Shown here: in pieces, positions 1-7,984 of the stretch
Layout: the number at the start of each line of letters is the position of its first letter
How positions within the stretch are numbered: the first letter of the stretch is position 1
DNA from: JBDLRH01 sp039800165
Lineage (GTDB): Bacteria > Pseudomonadota > Gammaproteobacteria > Burkholderiales > Burkholderiaceae_C
Direction of reading: 5' to 3'
Length of the DNA: 21,947 nucleotides
NCBI GenBank assembly: GCA_039800165.1
Contig: JBDLRH010000070.1
Coordinates: 1 to 21,947, forward strand
Position numbers and translations under genes: made by a program
The notes under the pieces: generated by a model
Told to the model about the DNA's origin: nothing
Database searches by the model: none
Seen by the model: only the letters and a program-made list of their open reading frames with translations

Positions 1-1466
1 AAAGCGACAACCAGTTCGTCGTGGAGGTGCGTCCGCAGAAGGTTGATCCGAACAAGCTGGTGGCGGGGCAGGGCTACCGTGGCGAGCGGCTGTCGCTGAA
101 CTTCCAGAACATCGATGTGCGTGCCTTGCTGCAGGTGATTGCCGACTTCACCAACTTCAACGTAATCACTTCCGACTCGGTCACCGGCAACGTGACGCTG
201 CGCCTGAAGGACGTGCCCTGGGATCAGGCGCTGGAAATCATCCTGCAGACCAAAGGCTTGGGCGTGCGCAAGAACGGCAACGTGCTGTGGATCGCGCCGC
301 GTGCGGAAATCGCGGCGCGAGAAAAGCTCGAGCTTGAATCGCGTGCGTCGCTGGAGAGCCTCGAGCCGGTGCGCACGCAGGCGTTCCAGCTGAACTATGC
401 GAAGGCCTCGGATATTGCCGCGCAACTGGTCGGCACCGGTGCGGCGGGCGCAGGTGCAAGCGGCGCTGCGCTTGGGGTGGGCGGCGGCACTGCCGCATCC
501 AGTGCCCGCTTCCTGTCGCCACGCGGCAGCGTGATCGCCGAGCCCCGTACCAACCAGGTGTTTGTCACGGACATCTCGTCCAAACTTGAAGATGTGGCCG
601 GACTGATTGCCAAGCTCGATATTCCGCAGCGGCAGGTTTTGATCGAAGCCCGAATCGTCGAAGCTTCCGACACCTTCGGACGTTCCTTGGGCGTCAAGCT
701 GGGCAGCAGTGATTTACGTGGTGTGCGCGGAGGCGATGCCGGTTACGCTCTGGGCAGCAGCGGGAACAGGATCACCTTCGGTGGAACCTACGACGCCATT
801 TCTGCTGCTACAGGGCAGCCTGCAGCCGCCGCCGCGGGTGGCGCGGCAACCGGCGGCGGCGCCAATGCCAACTTCGTGAACTTGCCTGCCGTTGGCCAAG
901 GCGGCTACACGCCGGCCACCTTTGCCGTCTCGCTTTTCAGTTCGGCGGCGAATCGCTTCCTGAACCTGGAGTTGTCGGCGCTCGAAGCTGACGGAAAGGG
1001 CAAGCTGGTGTCCAGCCCGCGCATCGTGACGGCTGACAAGACCAAGGCCCGCATCGAGCAGGGCACCGAGTTTCCGTACCAGCAGGCCACGGCCAGCGGT
1101 GCGACTGCGGTGGCTTTCCGCCGCGCGACGCTCAAGCTGGAGGTCACCCCGCAGATCACACCGGAAGGCAACATCATTCTTGATTTGGACATCAACAAGG
1201 ACAGCCGTGGCGAGACCACCGCGGCCGGCATTGCCATCAACACCAAGCAGATCAAGACGCAGGTGCTGGTGGAAAACGGCGGAACTGTCGTGATTGGCGG
1301 CATCTTTGAGTTGACCGAGAACGATTCCGAGTCCAAGGTGCCGCTGCTCGGCGACTTGCCTGTGGCCGGTAACCTGTTCAAGAGCCGCCAACGCAATACC
1401 AGCAAGCAGGAAATGCTGGTGTTCATCACGCCCAAAATGATTGCGGATCGCGGGATTGGCCGCTGA
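1..1466 (+). CDS. pilQ: Type IV pilus secretin PilQ, 3' part (5' end outside window)
   Basis: PilQ forms the outer-membrane secretin channel through which the type IV pilus leaves the cell. The reading frame is already open at the left edge (first full codon at position 3), so the N-terminal AMIN region and the true start are missing. What remains holds a secretin N0/STN domain (about nt 75-300, containing LSLNFQNIDVRALLQVIADF), an N1-type repeat from about nt 360, and the C-terminal secretin domain (about nt 1000-1440) with the hallmark VPLLGDLPVAGNLF and ENGGTVVIGGIF motifs near the end. Two Gly/Ala-rich low-complexity linkers lie at about nt 435-500 and 823-873, between the folded domains. 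In many proteobacteria pilQ closes a pilMNOPQ operon upstream of aroK-aroB, which fits the genes downstream. Identity as PilQ rather than another secretin rests on both motifs and synteny. Confidence 0.95.
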   Translation, partial: SDNQFVVEVRPQKVDPNKLVAGQGYRGERLSLNFQNIDVRALLQVIADFTNFNVITSDSVTGNVTLRLKDVPWDQALEIILQTKGLGVRKNGNVLWIAPRAEIAAREKLELESRASLESLEPVRTQAFQLNYAKASDIAAQLVGTGAAGAGASGAALGVGGGTAASSARFLSPRGSVIAEPRTNQVFVTDISSKLEDVAGLIAKLDIPQRQVLIEARIVEASDTFGRSLGVKLGSSDLRGVRGGDAGYALGSSGNRITFGGTYDAISAATGQPAAAAAGGAATGGGANANFVNLPAVGQGGYTPATFAVSLFSSAANRFLNLELSALEADGKGKLVSSPRIVTADKTKARIEQGTEFPYQQATASGATAVAFRRATLKLEVTPQITPEGNIILDLDINKDSRGETTAAGIAINTKQIKTQVLVENGGTVVIGGIFELTENDSESKVPLLGDLPVAGNLFKSRQRNTSKQEMLVFITPKMIADRGIGR

Positions 1467-1497
1467 GCTGCCACCGAATCTGACAGAGGGTTTCGCC

Positions 1498-2133
1498 ATG
1501 CGTGTGATCAAATTGTTGTCGTGCTTGCTTGTTGCTGCCGCGCTGTGGGCGTGCGGCGGTGGAGGGGGCTCGCCTGGGTCAAGCGGTAGCACCGCAAAGC
1601 CGCTTGGTACGGGTGCGCCTGCTGCACTGACCATCCCGGCTGGAACAGCGCTTACTTTCCCGGTCTCGGGTGGGGTTCCTCCTTACAGCGCTGCCTCACC
1701 TAACGCCGGTATTGTTGGCGCCAGGGTCGATGGCCTAAATCTGATCGTCACCGGGGTAAATGCTTCGTCAACGCCTGTTGGTGTTGTTTTGCGTGACAAC
1801 TCGGGCGCGACCACATCGGTGACCGTGACAGTTAGTTCGTCCGTCACGGGCCTGGACTTGAAGCTTTCGCCTGCCACGCTCACCATTTCAGAGGGTTACG
1901 GGCAGCCCGTTTCATTTCTTGTTGGCGGCGGGGCCCCTCCCTATCGGGCGCTCGTCGACAATCTGGCCAGGGTTGCAGTTGATTCAGTCGACGCCAGGGC
2001 CATTGTTCTAAGCGGTGTTGGTGGTGAATATTGCGGTGATAAAGCCACGACGGTGACACTAACTGTCTTAGACAGCCAGGGGATGACCGCGACGAGTACC
2101 TTGGTCATCAATGACGACGAAAGTTGTCCGTAG
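1498..2133 (+). CDS. Putative lipoprotein with two tandem Ig-like domains, unknown function
   Basis: The product is 211 aa and not assigned to a named family. It starts with a lipoprotein signal: basic MRVIK, a hydrophobic core and the lipobox LWAC, with the lipidated cysteine at residue 19, followed by a Gly/Ser-rich tether. Two similar beta-rich units follow, each opening with a TIP/TIS-type strand, then a GG-PPY turn, and ending in a Thr/Val-rich strand (TSVTVTV and ATSTLVI). They look like bacterial Ig-like repeats. The second carries two cysteines (YCGDK and the terminal ESCP) that could form a disulfide. The ATG at 1498 is preceded by AGAGGG at 1485-1490. The gene lies 31 nt after pilQ and its end overlaps aroK by 10 nt, so it probably belongs to the pil-aro transcript. 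It is visibly less GC-rich than its neighbours, with more TTG, GTT and TTT codons. A role in pilus or secretin function is only inferred from position. Confidence 0.75.
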   Translation: MRVIKLLSCLLVAAALWACGGGGGSPGSSGSTAKPLGTGAPAALTIPAGTALTFPVSGGVPPYSAASPNAGIVGARVDGLNLIVTGVNASSTPVGVVLRDNSGATTSVTVTVSSSVTGLDLKLSPATLTISEGYGQPVSFLVGGGAPPYRALVDNLARVAVDSVDARAIVLSGVGGEYCGDKATTVTLTVLDSQGMTATSTLVINDDESCP

Positions 2134-2648
2134 CACCACTTTCCCTCATCGGCCTGCCCGGCTCCGGCAAAACCACCGTCGGCCGGCAGGTCGCCCGCAA
2201 GCTGGGGTTGCCCTTCATTGATTGCGACGCGGTGGCCGAGGAGCGGCTGGGCTGCTCCATCCGCGTCTACTTCGAGCAGCAGGGCGAGGCAGCGTTTCGC
2301 GATGTCGAAGAGCAGCTGGTCGACGAACTCACGCAGTCGGCCGCTGGCGTGCTTTCCACCGGCGGCGGTGTGGTTCTGCGGCCTGTCAACCGTGAGCGGT
2401 TGCGCGAGCGCACGCATGTGTTCTACCTGCGATCCACCCCGGAGACCCTGATCCACCGCCTGCGTCGCGACACGCAGCGCCCGCTGCTGCAGGTGGCCGA
2501 TCCGCTGGCGCGTCTGCGGGAACTGTTCGCAGTGCGCGACCCGCTGTATCTGGAGACGGCGCACACGGTGATCGAAACTGGCCGCCCCTCGGTGCAGGCG
2601 CTGGTGCGTCAGGTGGTGGAGCGCTGGGAGTCGCTGCCGCGCAAGTGA
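2124..2648 (+). CDS. aroK: Shikimate kinase
   Basis: Shikimate kinase phosphorylates shikimate with ATP in the cytoplasm, the fifth step of chorismate synthesis. The 174-aa product has Walker A GLPGSGKT at residues 10-17, the shikimate-binding DCD at 33-35, Phe-Arg at 58-59, and STGGGVV at 78-84, plus the RPLLQ segment of the lid region. Length fits the family. The start is probably TTG at 2124: an in-frame TGA lies at 2112-2114 and no ATG or GTG occurs before the P-loop. The start overlaps the last 10 nt of the upstream lipoprotein gene, suggesting translational coupling. It is followed after 102 nt by aroB, the usual partner. The weak start codon may keep expression low. Confidence 0.96.
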   Translation: MSVAPLSLIGLPGSGKTTVGRQVARKLGLPFIDCDAVAEERLGCSIRVYFEQQGEAAFRDVEEQLVDELTQSAAGVLSTGGGVVLRPVNRERLRERTHVFYLRSTPETLIHRLRRDTQRPLLQVADPLARLRELFAVRDPLYLETAHTVIETGRPSVQALVRQVVERWESLPRK

Positions 2649-2704
2649 TCCTCGCGTGGCGCTTTCCTGTGCGGACGGGCCACTGCGGCGTGTCTCAACC
2701 CACC

Positions 2705-2740
2705 GTTGCCCACGGTCGCGCCCTTTACACTTGGGGCAAC
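2705..2740 (+). promoter_or_regulatory. Possible aroB promoter -10 box inside a small inverted repeat
   Basis: TACACT at 2726-2731 resembles a -10 box and lies 19 nt before the aroB ATG. It sits in the loop of a 7-bp inverted repeat (GTTGCCC at 2705-2711 against GGGCAAC at 2734-2740). No convincing -35 element is present at the right spacing (TTGCCC at 2706-2711 is only 14 nt away). Either could be chance in a GC-rich genome. Confidence 0.3.
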
Positions 2741-2750
2741 CCTCGCGCCC

Positions 2751-3836
2751 ATGACCGTGCAGACCGTTTCCATCGCGCTCGGCGAGCGCAGCTATCCCAT
2801 CCTGATCGGCCCGGGCCTGCTGGACCGCGCCGACACCTGGGATGGCCTGCCGCGCTCGGACGCAGCGATGATCGTGACCAATACCACCGTCGCGCCGCTG
2901 TACGCGCATCGCCTGCGCGCGGCCATCGCAGCGCGTCACCGGGTGGTGCATGAGGTGCAGTTGCCCGACGGCGAGGCGCACAAGGACTGGGCTTCGCTCA
3001 ACGCCATCTTCGATGCGCTGCTGGGCCACGGCTGCGACCGCAAGACGGTGCTCTACGCCCTCGGAGGCGGCGTGGTGGGCGACATGACCGGCTTTGCCGC
3101 AGCTTGCTATATGCGCGGCGTGCCCTTCGTACAGGTGCCGACCACGCTGCTGGCGCAGGTGGATTCGTCGGTGGGTGGCAAGACCGCCATCAACCATCCG
3201 CTGGGCAAGAACATGATCGGCGCGTTCTACCAGCCGCTGCGGGTGGTGTGCGACCTCGACACCCTTGCCACACTGCCTGCGCGTGAGTTCAGCGCGGGCC
3301 TGGCGGAGGTGATCAAGTACGGCCCGATCGCCGACATGGCCTTCCTTGCGTGGATCGAGGCCCACATCGACGCGCTGATGGCGCGCGATGCCGCGGCACT
3401 GGCCCACGCGGTCAAGCGCAGCTGCGAGATCAAGGCAGCGGTGGTGGGGCAGGACGAGCGCGAAAGCGGCCTGCGCGCCATCCTCAATTTCGGCCATACC
3501 TTCGGGCACGCCATCGAGGCGGGCATGGGTTACGGCGAGTGGCTGCACGGCGAGGCGGTGGGCTGCGGCATGGTGATGGCCGCGCACCTCTCGCAGCGGC
3601 TGGGCGGTGTGGATGCCGCGTTCGTGCAGCGGCTGACGCGCCTGATCGAAAAGGCAGGCCTGCCGGTGCGCGGCCCCGCTCTCGGCGCCGGGCGATATCT
3701 CGAGCTCATGCGCGTGGACAAGAAGGCCGAGGCCGGCGAGATCCGCTTTGTGGTGATCCCCGAGCCGGGGCGTGCCGAGCTGCGTGGCGCGCCCGATGAC
3801 CTTGCCCGCGAGGTCATCGACGCCTGCTGCGCATGA
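2751..3836 (+). CDS. aroB: 3-dehydroquinate synthase
   Basis: AroB converts DAHP to 3-dehydroquinate using NAD and a divalent metal, the second step of the shikimate pathway. The 361-aa product matches the family's length. Visible motifs are the NAD-binding GGGVVGDMTGF from about residue 105, GLAEVIKYG near 183-191 with the metal-ligand Glu, NFGHTFGHAIE from residue 246, and LHGEAVG from 265 supplying metal-binding histidines. The ATG at 2751 is chosen because MTVQTVSIALGERSYPI aligns with the usual AroB N-terminus; a TTG 45 nt upstream in frame is less likely. Its stop overlaps the dgt start (ATGA at 3833-3836), so the two are probably coupled. Confidence 0.97.
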   Translation: MTVQTVSIALGERSYPILIGPGLLDRADTWDGLPRSDAAMIVTNTTVAPLYAHRLRAAIAARHRVVHEVQLPDGEAHKDWASLNAIFDALLGHGCDRKTVLYALGGGVVGDMTGFAAACYMRGVPFVQVPTTLLAQVDSSVGGKTAINHPLGKNMIGAFYQPLRVVCDLDTLATLPAREFSAGLAEVIKYGPIADMAFLAWIEAHIDALMARDAAALAHAVKRSCEIKAAVVGQDERESGLRAILNFGHTFGHAIEAGMGYGEWLHGEAVGCGMVMAAHLSQRLGGVDAAFVQRLTRLIEKAGLPVRGPALGAGRYLELMRVDKKAEAGEIRFVVIPEPGRAELRGAPDDLAREVIDACCA

Positions 3837-5011
3837 CGCTGGCGCCCTACGCCTGCGACCCCGAGCGCTCGCGCGGGCGCATCCGCAGCGAGCCGCGCGC
3901 ACCCACCCGCAACGCGTTCCAGCGCGACCGCGACCGCATCGTCCACTCCACCGCCTTCCGGCGGCTGGTCTACAAGACGCAGGTATTCCTTAACCATGAA
4001 GGCGACCTGTTTCGCACGCGGCTGACGCATTCGATCGAAGTCGCGCAGCTGGGACGCTCCATCGCACGCGCGCTTGCGCTCAACGAAGACCTGGTCGAAG
4101 CGATCGCGCTGGCGCATGACCTGGGCCACACGCCCTTCGGCCATGCCGGGCAGGATGCCCTGAACGAATGCATGCGCGCGCACGGCGGCTTCGAGCACAA
4201 CCTGCAGAGCCTGCGGGTGGTCGACGAACTGGAAGAGCGCTACCCGGAGCACGACGGCCTCAACCTGAGCTTCGAGACGCGCGAGGGCATCCTGAAGCAC
4301 TGCTCGCGGCGCAACGCCGAGCTGCTGGAAGCACGCGAGCCAGGAGGCGTGGGCCGGCGGTTTCTGGATGGCACGCAGCCCGGCCTCGAGGCGCAGCTGT
4401 GCAACCTGGCCGACGAGATTGCCTACAACGCGCACGACATCGATGACGGTGTGCGATCGGGCCTGCTGCAGCTCGAGCAACTGCGCGATGTCCCCCTGTT
4501 CGAAGATTTCCGCCAGCAGGTGCTCGGGCAGCATCCGCAGCTGCAGGGGCGACGCCTGCTGTACGAATCGATCCGCCGCATGCTGAGTGCGCAGGTGTAC
4601 GACGTGATCGACGCCACGCGGGCTGCGCTCGAAGACGCCCAACCGGTGGACGCCGATGCCGCGCGCCGCTGCCCGCCGCTGGTGCGGTTCAGCGAGGCGA
4701 TGCGAGACCAGTCCACCGCGCTCAAGCGCTTCTTGTTTGCCAACCTGTACCGCCACGCGCAGGTGATCGACACCACGCAGCAGGCGCAGCAGGTGGTGCG
4801 CGAACTGTTTGCGGTGTACCTCGAAAGCCCCGCCGAAATGCAGACGGGCTTTGCCACGCGCGCGCAGCACGGCGGCGACGCAGCCGCCCGCGCCGTGGCC
4901 GACTACATCGCCGGCATGACCGACCGCTTTGCCGCGCGCGAGCACGAGCGCCTGACCGGCCAGCGGCTGTGGCTGGTGCATGCGGGCACGGTGGATCGCG
5001 CGGTCGAGTGA
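3833..5011 (+). CDS. dgt: Deoxyguanosinetriphosphate triphosphohydrolase-like protein (HD domain)
   Basis: This is an HD-superfamily dNTP triphosphohydrolase, cleaving dNTPs to nucleoside and tripolyphosphate in the cytoplasm. The 392-aa product has the metal-binding set His66 (LTHSIEV), His95-Asp96 (ALAHDLGHTPFGHAG) and Asp194 (LADEIAYNAHDIDDG). The N-terminal block RDRDRIVHSTAFRRLVYKTQVF is typical of the dGTPase type 2 subfamily, which often acts on several dNTPs; true substrate preference cannot be read from sequence. It overlaps aroB by 4 nt, an arrangement seen in many betaproteobacteria. The next gene starts 7 nt downstream. Confidence 0.93.
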   Translation: MTLAPYACDPERSRGRIRSEPRAPTRNAFQRDRDRIVHSTAFRRLVYKTQVFLNHEGDLFRTRLTHSIEVAQLGRSIARALALNEDLVEAIALAHDLGHTPFGHAGQDALNECMRAHGGFEHNLQSLRVVDELEERYPEHDGLNLSFETREGILKHCSRRNAELLEAREPGGVGRRFLDGTQPGLEAQLCNLADEIAYNAHDIDDGVRSGLLQLEQLRDVPLFEDFRQQVLGQHPQLQGRRLLYESIRRMLSAQVYDVIDATRAALEDAQPVDADAARRCPPLVRFSEAMRDQSTALKRFLFANLYRHAQVIDTTQQAQQVVRELFAVYLESPAEMQTGFATRAQHGGDAAARAVADYIAGMTDRFAAREHERLTGQRLWLVHAGTVDRAVE

Positions 5012-5018
5012 TCAACCG

Positions 5019-6299
5019 ATGACACAGCGAACGGGGGGAAGTGCGTCGGTGTCTTCGGGTACCGCTGCGCCACGCATCGATGCATCGCTGATCGTGGTGC
5101 TGGCGGGCGTGAGCGCCGCGCTGCACGTGGGCAAGCTGCCGCCTGCCATTGCGGTGCTGCGCGATGCGCTCGGTGTGACGCTGGTGCAGGCGGGCTTTCT
5201 GCTGTCGCTGGTGCAAATGGCGGGCATGGCGCTGGGCCTGGTGGTGGGCGTGATGGCCGACGGCTTTGGCCTGCGGCGCACGGTCATCAGCGGCTTGCTG
5301 CTGCTGTCGCTGGCCAGCGCCTGGGGCGCCACGGCGGTGGATGCCAACACCTTGCTGCTGTCGCGTGCGGCCGAGGGCGCGGGGTTCTTGCTGGCATCGC
5401 TGCCTGGCCCGGCGCTGATTCGCCAGCTGGTCGACCCTGCGCGACTGAACGCGCGTCTTGGCTTGTGGGGTACCTACATGCCGATGGGTACGGCGCTTGC
5501 GCTGCTGCTCGGGCCGCTGTCCATCGCGGCGTGGGGCTGGCCGGTGTGGTGGTGGTCGCTGTCGGCGCTGTCGGTACTGATGGCGCTGGTGGTGTGGCGG
5601 GTCGTGCCTGCAGATGCGGTGCGTCTCGCCTTTTCAGCGCAAAGCGGCATTGCCACAAACAGCGGCAGCCCAGGCCCTGGCGGTGCAGAGGGCGGGTGGC
5701 ACCGATTCGCGCAGACGCTGTCGCACCGCGGGCCCTGGCTGGTGTCGCTCGCGTTTGCGGTCTATTCGGCGCAGTGGTTGGCGGTGATCGGCTTCTTGCC
5801 GGTGATTTACGCGCAGGCGGGCGTGGCGGCGGCGCAGGGCGCGGTGCTGACGGCGCTGGCGGCAGCGGTCAACATGGTGGGCAATCTGCTCTCGGGTCGG
5901 CTGCTGCAGCGGGGCATCTCCGCGCGGCAAACCCTCACGCTGGGCTACCTGGCCATGGCCGTTGGCGCGGTGCTGGCCTTTGCCGAATGGGGGCAAGGCG
6001 CTGCGCTGCGCTACGCCGGGGTGCTGCTGTTCTCGACCGTGGGGGGGCTGATTCCCGGCACCCTGTTTGCCACCGCCGTGCGGCTGGCGCCCGGGGAGCG
6101 CACCGTGGCGCCCACCGTGGGTTTCATGCAGCAGCTCTCGTTCACCGGCCAGTTCGTGGGCCCGCCGCTGGTGGCGTGGGTCGCGTCGCGCGCGGGCGCA
6201 TGGCACTGGACCTGGGCCGTCACCGGCACGCTGGCGCTCACCGGCATCTTCATCGCGCAGCTCATCCACCAGGCCTTGACACGCAGCGCCAGGCGCTGA
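5019..6299 (+). CDS. MFS transporter, CynX/NimT-like
   Basis: An inner-membrane major facilitator transporter of 426 aa with roughly 12 hydrophobic segments in two halves, separated by a hydrophilic loop rich in Ser/Gly (about residues 205-230). The motif A-like loop GVMADGFGLRRT follows the second membrane segment, and RAAEGAGF resembles motif B. Overall it resembles the cyanate/2-nitroimidazole-type branch of MFS, but the substrate is unknown. The ATG at 5019, just after the dgt stop, is preferred. An in-frame ATG at 4980 would overlap dgt by 32 nt and add an Arg-rich 13-residue prefix that is unlikely in front of the first membrane helix. It may be transcribed with dgt. Confidence 0.85.
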   Translation: MTQRTGGSASVSSGTAAPRIDASLIVVLAGVSAALHVGKLPPAIAVLRDALGVTLVQAGFLLSLVQMAGMALGLVVGVMADGFGLRRTVISGLLLLSLASAWGATAVDANTLLLSRAAEGAGFLLASLPGPALIRQLVDPARLNARLGLWGTYMPMGTALALLLGPLSIAAWGWPVWWWSLSALSVLMALVVWRVVPADAVRLAFSAQSGIATNSGSPGPGGAEGGWHRFAQTLSHRGPWLVSLAFAVYSAQWLAVIGFLPVIYAQAGVAAAQGAVLTALAAAVNMVGNLLSGRLLQRGISARQTLTLGYLAMAVGAVLAFAEWGQGAALRYAGVLLFSTVGGLIPGTLFATAVRLAPGERTVAPTVGFMQQLSFTGQFVGPPLVAWVASRAGAWHWTWAVTGTLALTGIFIAQLIHQALTRSARR

Positions 6300-6383
6300 G
6301 ATGCGTTGCGTTGAGGGCGCTTATGCGCTGTGATGGATGCCAGCACACAGATTTCCAGGCGCGGTGCCGTGCCCGTGCCTCAT

Positions 6384-6389
6384 TACACT
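6384..6389 (+). promoter_or_regulatory. Possible -10 box for the DUF1415 gene (leaderless start)
   Basis: TACACT ends 6 nt before the ATG at 6396, which would place transcription start at or next to the A of the start codon. No clear -35 box or Shine-Dalgarno sequence is seen. This is a pattern-only call. Confidence 0.3.
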
Positions 6390-6395
6390 GCCGCC

Positions 6396-7049
6396 ATGGT
6401 TGATGCTCCATCGCCCAGGGATACGGCGCACCGCGACGGCTGCGCTGGTACCGCCGAGTGCGACGACACACAGGTGATCGCGCGCACGCTGCGCTGGATG
6501 GAGCGTGCGGTGATCGGCCTGAACCTGTGTCCGTTTGCGAAGGCGGTGCATGCCAAGGGGCAGGTGCATGTGGCCGTGAGCCACGCCAGCGGTGCCGACG
6601 GCGTGCTGGCTGACCTGCAGCGCGAGATGCAGGATCTGGTTGCGCTGGACTCGGCAGTGCGCGACACCACGCTGCTGGTGCTGCCTCATGCATTGACCGA
6701 GTTCCTTGAGTTCAATGATTTCCTTGACCCGGCCGAGGCACTGCTGGATGCGCTGGGCCTGCACGGCGTGCTGCAGATCGCAAGCTTCCATCCGCGCTAC
6801 CAGTTCGCAGGCACCGAGCCGGACGACATCACCAACTTCAGCAACCGCTCGCCGTGGCCCACGTTGCACCTGCTGCGCGAAGACAGCATCGCGCGCGCGG
6901 TCGACGCCTTTCCGGACCCCGAGGCGATCTTCGGCGCGAACATGAAGACGCTGCAGCAGCTCGGTGTGGAGGGTTGGAGCCGCCTTGATGTGGGGGCACA
7001 CCCCGCCGCAGGTGCGGCGCCATCCGTGGCAGGCAAGGCCCGCCCATGA
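6396..7049 (+). CDS. DUF1415 family protein
   Basis: A cytoplasmic protein of 217 aa of the uncharacterised DUF1415 family; no reaction is known to me. Features are the conserved LNLCPFA near residues 42-48 with Cys45, a central segment running through EFLEFNDFLD, SFHPRYQFAGT near residue 130 and NRSPWPTLHLLRE after it. The Cys, His and Arg residues in these blocks suggest an enzymatic or metal/thiol site, but this is inference. The ATG at 6396 is chosen because it follows a possible promoter. An in-frame GTG at 6330 would add 22 residues of low conservation character. The stop overlaps the methyltransferase start (ATGA at 7046-7049), which argues for a linked function. Confidence 0.85.
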   Translation: MVDAPSPRDTAHRDGCAGTAECDDTQVIARTLRWMERAVIGLNLCPFAKAVHAKGQVHVAVSHASGADGVLADLQREMQDLVALDSAVRDTTLLVLPHALTEFLEFNDFLDPAEALLDALGLHGVLQIASFHPRYQFAGTEPDDITNFSNRSPWPTLHLLREDSIARAVDAFPDPEAIFGANMKTLQQLGVEGWSRLDVGAHPAAGAAPSVAGKARP

Positions 7050-7960
7050 AGAAGACCGCTTCGTCTGCATCGCCAGGACTGCGGGCACGCGCCGCGGGCA
7101 TGAGCGCAGACGACGCCGTGCGTGCCCAGCTCGAAGGCCTGCGCCCGGGGCAGTCGCTCGAGCTGCTGAAGGAGCTGCACATCCTCACCCGCGAGGGGCG
7201 GATCAATCAGGACTCGCGGCGCAAGCTCAAGCAGGTGATGCACCTGGCGCACTTCATCGAGGAGATGCTGGCCGAGCTGCCTGCCGATGCCGACTTCACG
7301 CTGGTGGACCATGGCGCGGGCAAGTCGTACCTGGGCTTCGTGCTGTACGACCTGGTGTGCCGTGCACATGGGGAGCAACAGGGGCGGGGGCAGGTCATCG
7401 GCATCGAGACGCGGGCCGATCTGGTGCAGCGCTCGCGCGATCTGGCGCAGCGGCTGGGCTTCGAGCGGATGCGCTTCCTGCCGATGGCAGCCGCCGATGC
7501 GACCCAATCATCCGAGCTGCCCGAGCAGGTGGAGATGGTCACCGCGCTGCATGCCTGCGACACCGCCACCGACGACGCCATCGACTTTGCGTTGCGCAAG
7601 GCGGCACGCTTCATTGCGCTGGTGCCGTGTTGCCAGGCCGAAGTGGCTGGTCGCCTGCGGGCCGGCAAGGCGCTGTCGTTGGCACGCACGCCGCTGGCCG
7701 AGCTGTGGCGGCATCCGCTGCACACCCGCGAGGTCGGAAGCCAGCTCACCAATGTGCTGCGCTGTCTGTACCTTGAGGCGATGGGCTACCAGGTCACCGT
7801 GACCGAGCTCGTGGGCTGGGAGCACAGCCTGAAAAACGAGCTGATCCTTGCGCGCCACACCGGGCAGCGCAAGCGCGCCGCGGCCGAGCGCCTGAAAGCA
7901 CTGCTCGCCGAGTTCGGCCTTTCGGATTTAATCGGGGTCAGATTCCAATTACTGGACTGA
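7046..7960 (+). CDS. SAM-dependent methyltransferase, METTL25/Methyltransf_32-like
   Basis: A 304-aa predicted class I methyltransferase. Residues 88-97 (DHGAGKSYLG) fit the SAM-binding motif I; GIETRADLV resembles the motif II acidic end; HACDTATDD at 169-177 and the PCCQ motif at 194-197 are typical of the Methyltransf_32 group that includes METTL25-like proteins. The substrate is unknown; a nucleic acid or ribosome-linked target is only a guess. It overlaps the DUF1415 gene by 4 nt. Oddly, the last ten codons (residues 295-304, LIGVRFQLLD) lie almost wholly in the left inverted repeat of the RAYT element, so the native C-terminus has probably been replaced. The catalytic core is untouched, so the enzyme may still work. 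Confidence 0.82.
   Translation: MKKTASSASPGLRARAAGMSADDAVRAQLEGLRPGQSLELLKELHILTREGRINQDSRRKLKQVMHLAHFIEEMLAELPADADFTLVDHGAGKSYLGFVLYDLVCRAHGEQQGRGQVIGIETRADLVQRSRDLAQRLGFERMRFLPMAAADATQSSELPEQVEMVTALHACDTATDDAIDFALRKAARFIALVPCCQAEVAGRLRAGKALSLARTPLAELWRHPLHTREVGSQLTNVLRCLYLEAMGYQVTVTELVGWEHSLKNELILARHTGQRKRAAAERLKALLAEFGLSDLIGVRFQLLD
7928..7951 (+). repeat. Left inverted repeat of the RAYT element
   Basis: This 24-nt sequence with core GGGGTCAGATTCCAATTA is the reverse complement of 8776-8799 with one mismatch (C at 7933 where the partner predicts T). It falls inside the 3' end of the methyltransferase reading frame. Confidence 0.9.
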
Positions 7961-7984
7961 GCGGATGCATCGGTCCGCGATTCA

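Noticed and set aside
1475..1484. AATCTGAC near the pilQ end as another RAYT repeat copy
   Set aside because: Only 8 bases match the repeat core and the flanking bases do not; expected by chance in a window of this size.
1941..3902. Minus-strand open frame of about 650 codons opposite the lipoprotein gene, aroK and aroB
   Set aside because: It covers genes with clear catalytic motifs on the plus strand; its His/Arg/Gln-rich composition is typical of antisense frames in GC-rich coding DNA.
4980..5018. Upstream ATG as the MFS transporter start
   Set aside because: It would overlap dgt by 32 nt and add an Arg-rich prefix; the ATG at 5019 just after the dgt stop is more natural.
6284..6298. Palindrome CAGCGCCAGGCGCTG at the end of the MFS gene as a terminator
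   Set aside because: The stem is only 5 bp with a 5-nt loop, overlaps the stop codon and is not followed by a T-tract.
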